Shown here piece by piece: positions 18,983 through 22,960 of a stretch of 22,960 nucleotides of DNA. A program made the translations under genes and the position numbers. A model generated the notes under the pieces. It was not told the DNA's origin, made no database searches, and worked only from the letters and a program-made list of their open reading frames with translations. The stretch's first letter is position 1. Each line of letters starts with the position of its first letter. Source of the stretch: UBA6136 sp044237765 (lineage in GTDB: Bacteria; Pseudomonadota; Gammaproteobacteria; Methylococcales; Methylococcaceae); contig JBIIEQ010000056.1 of the NCBI GenBank assembly GCA_044237765.1, positions 1 through 22,960 of the forward strand. The letters are read 5' to 3'.

Positions 18983-21436
18983 TCAACGATTCTCGTACCG
19001 GCCCAAATCGAATAGCCCCGCTGTCACCGGCTGACTGAGTCGATGCTGGCGGTTGAAGAAATCGGCGTACTGCCAGAAATTCGGTTGAGTCCGGCCAATG
19101 CCATAGGTGGCGAAGAGCTGTCGGGCTTGTTCTTCACTACCCAGATTGAGTATTCGGCTGACAAAATCGGGCAACTGAGCCAGGTCAACATCGAAGAAAA
19201 AATTGGGGTAGCTGCCGGCAAAGCCCGGCACGATCGTCAGCGTATCTTCCCCTGGAAGTCTTCGCGCCTTTTCCCAGAGCATGAAGGAGACGTTTTCCAG
19301 CGCCTTGTTCTGAACCAGGCTGTAGATGGCCCCCTCGCTCAACGGGGCGCCCGCCTCATGAACTCGCAGAAAAGACAGTTCCGGCAGATAGTGGAGCCCG
19401 CCCCCTTCAAGGAAGGTCAGAGGTTTCAGCAGTCTCTCGGTTCGGATCTCAAAGGGCTTTGCGCCATCGCGGTTACAAGGCGGCTGAGCACACCGATAGA
19501 GCGTATTTTTCGGGCCGGTCAGTGGGCCGATTTGGGTGTCCATTTGCGCAAATACCTCGGTGTCATAGTCCTGAGTCCGGAAATTAACCGCGCTATCCTT
19601 GCCATATCCGTAATAGGGGTTGACCAGCGCCGAGTTGATTTCGGACAGGAGGCCCCGATTCCACTGGCGATAAATTCCCGGTCTTGCCGATGCAGGGAAG
19701 AAGCTAAGGAAATTGTTTTCCGCTTCCATGCGCAAATTATCCATATAAAGGCGAATCGCGGCCTGATGCTTGACCGAACCAAACACATTGAAGCCCGCGA
19801 CCAGCAGGTAATGAATCCGCTCGAAAAGCGGATAGTCGACGGCCCACACGGTTTGCGGCCGGCCACCGACGAAACCCCACAGCAGCGAGGCGCTGTCGAA
19901 GTGGCGAAAGGCGGTCAAGGCGGCGTTGGGGTTGGTCCCATCTCCCGTCCATAGCGCGCCGAGACTGTTGCGCTGGTTGTCGGGCAAGTGAACGAGAAAG
20001 GCATTCTTGGCGCTCAGAAAACGCTTTTGGGCTTCGGTGTAGGTCACGACAAGATCGTCGATACCGACGTCATCGCCTTTTTCGTTGGGCAGCCGCAGCC
20101 AATTGGCTTCGGATTTCAGGAAGTCGACGTCATGGCTGATCCGATCCTTCTCGGGATCATAGAACACAACCCAGAACTGATCGCGGATGACATTCAGCGC
20201 GACCTGACCACGACAGACAGGACCCTTCATGAAGCCCGAAATGAAGTAATAGGCATCATCCAGCATGAATCGGTAACGCGACTGTGGCGGCAAGGCCTCG
20301 AACACCCGGAACGGATTGGCCGCCAAACCGGGCTGATAACCAGGCCAGGTCTTGACCTCGTAGTCGGGCAGGATAAATAGTTCACGCAGCCGCTGAATGC
20401 GTGCATCACCAATCTCGTAAACGTCGTGATTCTTGTCGACGATGGCTTGGTCAAGCGGCTTAAGGCGGTAGAACATCCGCTGGCCAGGGTCATCATAAGG
20501 CCGCAAGGACGGAATTTCTTTGATGGACTCGCCGGGTGGCGTGGTCGAGCGCACCAGGCGAAAGAACTCGTCGGGTGCATGACCCCTAAAGTGCAGATGA
20601 CCCAGAAAAAGATGCTCGAAGAGATAACGGGCAACCAATCGTTTCTTTAGCCCGTCACCGTTCATGAAGGCTTCCCAGCGATCGATTGCGGCCTGGGTTG
20701 CCGGAGTCAGTGGGGGAGCCGCCGGATAGCGGGCCCCTTGTGCGATCCAATCCAGTAGCACTTGCGACTCTTTGGGCTTGAGTCCGGGAAAACCATAAGG
20801 CATTCCCCAGCCAGGGTGTCGTTCGGCGTATTTGTCGAAATCCTGGATTGTCGGGCATTCCAGCTTTCGGTTGAGCCCGAAGTCGAACTCATCTGAAAGC
20901 GTTCCATGGTCAGGTAATGGATGCTTTTGCTTGAGCAGCAACATGCGAGCCAGCACAGAGTTGTCGAGATTGGCCGCTGGCGATTCGCGGCGCTCATTGA
21001 GTACGGGATAAAACCCCTTCCGCCGCCACTCTGTGGTCGATGTGGCATCCACTCCCATGCGGCTTGGCGCAATGGCGTTCAGACGGTTGCCGTCGTAAAT
21101 CACTACTTTGCTGGCGCCCCGATCCAGCGCGGCGGCGGACTCCAGCTTGAGTTGGCAGGGGCCGTCGTAACAACCGTGGCAGACCACGCAGCGGTTATCG
21201 ATGATGGGTTTGACGTCCCGCGTGAAGGAGACCTGCCCGGCGGCCAGTCGGCCGAGATATTGCTCTGGTGTCAGTTCCCGCGACGGAGGTGTGCTGAGTC
21301 CATTACCGAGTTCGACTTCGGCGGCGGGTGCCTGAAAAAAGGAACAGCTCACCAGAAACATCGTCATCAGGACCAGCCATGCCCGGTTGGCCATCGCCAG
21401 TAACGGGCTGATGGAGGGCTGGTCAGTCAGATGCAT
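18983..21436 (-). CDS. cti: Fatty acid cis/trans isomerase
   Basis: Cti isomerises cis-unsaturated acyl chains of membrane phospholipids to trans without moving the double bond, stiffening the membrane under solvent, heat or osmotic stress. It is a periplasmic c-type cytochrome. The 817-residue product has the haem site CVVCH (Cys83, Cys86, His87) within NRCVVCHGCYDGPCQLKL, and long family-typical stretches such as GWGMPYGFPGLKP, RYLFEHLFLGHLHF and FNVFGSVKHQAAIRLYMDNL. Length is normal. An export signal is present: from Met15 it reads MANRAWLVLMTMFLVSC. That could be lipoprotein-type (LVSC, Cys31) or signal peptidase I-type (cleavage near APAAE). The start is uncertain between 21436 and 21394; neither has a clear ribosome binding site. 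It follows ahr by 49 bp on the same strand. Confidence 0.95.
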   Translation of the reverse strand: MHLTDQPSISPLLAMANRAWLVLMTMFLVSCSFFQAPAAEVELGNGLSTPPSRELTPEQYLGRLAAGQVSFTRDVKPIIDNRCVVCHGCYDGPCQLKLESAAALDRGASKVVIYDGNRLNAIAPSRMGVDATSTTEWRRKGFYPVLNERRESPAANLDNSVLARMLLLKQKHPLPDHGTLSDEFDFGLNRKLECPTIQDFDKYAERHPGWGMPYGFPGLKPKESQVLLDWIAQGARYPAAPPLTPATQAAIDRWEAFMNGDGLKKRLVARYLFEHLFLGHLHFRGHAPDEFFRLVRSTTPPGESIKEIPSLRPYDDPGQRMFYRLKPLDQAIVDKNHDVYEIGDARIQRLRELFILPDYEVKTWPGYQPGLAANPFRVFEALPPQSRYRFMLDDAYYFISGFMKGPVCRGQVALNVIRDQFWVVFYDPEKDRISHDVDFLKSEANWLRLPNEKGDDVGIDDLVVTYTEAQKRFLSAKNAFLVHLPDNQRNSLGALWTGDGTNPNAALTAFRHFDSASLLWGFVGGRPQTVWAVDYPLFERIHYLLVAGFNVFGSVKHQAAIRLYMDNLRMEAENNFLSFFPASARPGIYRQWNRGLLSEINSALVNPYYGYGKDSAVNFRTQDYDTEVFAQMDTQIGPLTGPKNTLYRCAQPPCNRDGAKPFEIRTERLLKPLTFLEGGGLHYLPELSFLRVHEAGAPLSEGAIYSLVQNKALENVSFMLWEKARRLPGEDTLTIVPGFAGSYPNFFFDVDLAQLPDFVSRILNLGSEEQARQLFATYGIGRTQPNFWQYADFFNRQHRLSQPVTAGLFDLGRYENR

Positions 21437-21485
21437 GGGTCATCATTGTTGTTTGGCTGCTCCCTGAACCCGCTATAAGCAAGCC

Positions 21486-22502
21486 TCAGGCAAAATCCGC
21501 ATCCAGCACGATGCGGTAATGGGCCTTTCCGGCTCGAAGATGATCGAATGCATCATTCACCTTGCTCATGGGGAAACGCTCCACCTGAGGCTCGATGTGG
21601 TGACGTGCGGCGAAGTCCAGCATGATACCGATGGCGCTGGGCGAACCCGTGGGCGAGCCGGATACTTCCTGTTGGCCGAGCAGCAGTGACATGGCATTGA
21701 CCGGAATGGGCTCCAGCACGGCCCCGACCATATGCAGTCGGCCCTTGGAGGCCAGCGTGGCCATGAGTGCGGGCCAGTCCAGCGTGACGTTGACGGTGAC
21801 AATAATCAAATCCAGCGAGCCGGCAATGCCCTGCATGGATCGGGAATCCCGACTGGAGACGACATGGTGAGCGCCCATCAGGCGAGCCTCCTCCCGCTTG
21901 CTTTCGCTGGAAGTAAAAGCCGTGACCTCGCACCCCCATGCCTTGAGAAACTTCAACGCCATATGTCCCAGGCCACCGATGCCAACGACACCGACTCGTG
22001 CCGTGGGGCGGATACCGTAAAGCAGCAGAGGGGAAAACACCGTGATGCCGCCGCAGAGCAATGGGCCGACGGCACCCGGGTTCAGACTCTCCGGGACGGG
22101 GATCGCCCATGCCCAGTGGCTGCGCAGTCGTTCTCCAAAACCCCCATGGTGGCCAACAATAGTGGCCTGGGCGCGGGAGCAAAGGTGCTGATCGCCCCCG
22201 ACACAGGTTCGGCATTGCATGCAGCTGCCCGCATGCCAGCCCACCCCGACTCGCTGCCCAGCCCGCAAATGATGGACCTGTCCACCGACCGCGACCACCT
22301 TGCCAATGGCCTCATGTCCCGGCACAAAAGGATAACGACTGATACCCCAATCATTCTGGAGAACGGACAGATCTGAGTGGCAGATACCGCAATGCTCCAC
22401 GGCAATTTCCACCTCATCCGCGCCCAGCGGGCCCGGGTCATACTCATAGGGCACAAAGCGAGTGCCCGCAGCCAGTGCCGCCCAGGATCTGATGCTGCTC
22501 AT
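21486..22502 (-). CDS. ahr: Zinc-dependent NADPH aldehyde reductase, Ahr/YjgB-like
   Basis: This medium-chain dehydrogenase of 338 residues is close to E. coli Ahr. It should reduce aldehydes to alcohols with NADPH in the cytoplasm. Catalytic-zinc ligands are Cys41 in CGICHSDL, His63-Glu64 in PGHEAIG and Cys150 in PLLCGG. The structural zinc lobe is Cys94, Cys97, Cys100 and Cys108. The nucleotide-binding motif GIGGLGH is at 174-180. The C-terminal FPMSKVNDAFDHLRAGKAHY matches the family. The ATG at 22502 has GGAGG eight bases upstream. It is divergent from the DOMON-like gene and 49 bp upstream of cti, so ahr-cti may be one transcript; together they suggest a response to lipid or aldehyde damage (inference). 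A cinnamyl-alcohol-dehydrogenase-type specificity is the main alternative. Confidence 0.94.
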   Translation of the reverse strand: MSSIRSWAALAAGTRFVPYEYDPGPLGADEVEIAVEHCGICHSDLSVLQNDWGISRYPFVPGHEAIGKVVAVGGQVHHLRAGQRVGVGWHAGSCMQCRTCVGGDQHLCSRAQATIVGHHGGFGERLRSHWAWAIPVPESLNPGAVGPLLCGGITVFSPLLLYGIRPTARVGVVGIGGLGHMALKFLKAWGCEVTAFTSSESKREEARLMGAHHVVSSRDSRSMQGIAGSLDLIIVTVNVTLDWPALMATLASKGRLHMVGAVLEPIPVNAMSLLLGQQEVSGSPTGSPSAIGIMLDFAARHHIEPQVERFPMSKVNDAFDHLRAGKAHYRIVLDADFA

Positions 22503-22651
22503 GATGGGTGCCTCCGAAGGTTTGCATGGGGAAGAATGGGGAAGGTCATGCTATCGCGTTTCGGCGCCAGATCACCAAAAACCCGACGTATTTGCACAAG
22601 CGTCGCAAGACCAGGTCCCGAGTCCGGCCTGATGGCAGCGAGCGGGTTACA

Positions 22652-22960
22652 ATGTTTTCCATGCCTGGTTTGTCTCTGCAGCCCCATCCTGAAACGCCCT
22701 GTCTGGCGGTCAACCGCATTGGAGTTCAATGCCGATTGTCGCCTGAAGGTGCCTTGTCACTGTCATACCACCTGGAAGGCCAGCTGGATCAACTGCGGAT
22801 TCCGGCGCCCAATCCCACCCCCAGTCGTCGGGATGAGCTCTGGCGCAACACTTGTTTTGAGGTGTTCATAGCGGGTGACGGCGGAAGGGGCTATCGGGAA
22901 TTCAACTTCTCACCCTCCGGTGATTGGGCGGTTTATGAATTCGATGATTACCGATCCGGC
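22652..22960 (+). CDS. DOMON-like domain protein, 3' end beyond window
   Basis: The frame is open to the right edge (103 codons shown). Motifs RRDELWRNTCFEVFIAG and YREFNFSPSGDWAVYEFDDY are typical of the DOMON-like family often found near murB or as single genes. These are cytosolic or exported beta-sandwich proteins, possibly binding haem or sugar, with no firmly established role. No signal peptide is visible at the start. Two in-frame ATGs, 22652 and 22661, are possible, neither with a strong ribosome binding site. It is divergent from ahr across about 150 bp that must hold both promoters. Confidence 0.85.
   Translation, partial: MFSMPGLSLQPHPETPCLAVNRIGVQCRLSPEGALSLSYHLEGQLDQLRIPAPNPTPSRRDELWRNTCFEVFIAGDGGRGYREFNFSPSGDWAVYEFDDYRSG

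Noticed and set aside
19043..19954. Plus-strand frame of 303 codons opposite cti
   Set aside because: The cti frame has diagnostic haem and family motifs, so this is its shadow.
1..22960. CRISPR array, complete insertion sequence, restriction or toxin-antitoxin system
   Set aside because: I found no regularly spaced repeats, no transposase, no nuclease or methylase motif, and no two-gene toxin-antitoxin layout with recognisable families.

Overview
The window looks like the chromosome of a gammaproteobacterium. It carries a PykA-type pyruvate kinase, DarP/YjgA (DUF615, known mainly from Beta- and Gammaproteobacteria), a Zur-type Fur regulator, a fatty acid cis/trans isomerase and an aldehyde reductase close to Escherichia coli Ahr. 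A gap-pyk-fbp gene order with a class I fructose-1,6-bisphosphatase would suit an organism using the Calvin cycle or gluconeogenesis, such as a sulfur-oxidising autotroph. That last point is inference: no Calvin-cycle marker enzyme is in the window.

Layout: (1) 1-925, a TelA/YaaN-type toxic-anion resistance gene on the minus strand, cut by the window edge. (2) 1264-4878, a central-carbon operon gap-pyk-fbp closed by an intrinsic terminator. (3) 5009-5912, three very small secreted proteins, two of them tandem lipoproteins that overlap by ATGA. (4) 5931-8543, a decayed signalling locus: an AraC-type regulator with a degenerate receiver domain, a frameshifted LuxR-type response regulator, and a PAS-domain gene with four in-frame stops and a frameshift. 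(5) 8701-10084, a universal stress protein, a Gly/Tyr-rich lipoprotein, an uncertain ORF and tRNA-Arg(CCT). (6) 10222-15408, a conserved block: zur, darP, a polyprenyl-phosphate sugar-phosphate transferase plus a WbpM/CapD-type sugar dehydratase, rplM, rpsI and tRNA-Gln(CTG). (7) 15409-18953, a gene-poor accessory stretch behind tRNA-Gln with tiny lipoproteins, cysteine-pair and CxxC proteins, a MOSC protein, a possible integrase remnant and a duplicated gene end plus terminator. (8) 18983-22502, cti and ahr on the minus strand. (9) 22652-22960, the start of a DOMON-like protein.

The metabolic block links triose-phosphate oxidation, pyruvate formation and FBP hydrolysis in one transcript. The glycan pair should start a lipid-linked saccharide and make its 4-keto-6-deoxy sugar precursor. 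cti and ahr plausibly serve membrane and aldehyde stress. I found no complete new defence or mobile system. The least explained parts are the 15.4-18.95 kb accessory stretch, the hairpin-buried ribosome binding site at 18299-18344, and the cluster of dying signalling genes at 5.9-8.5 kb.
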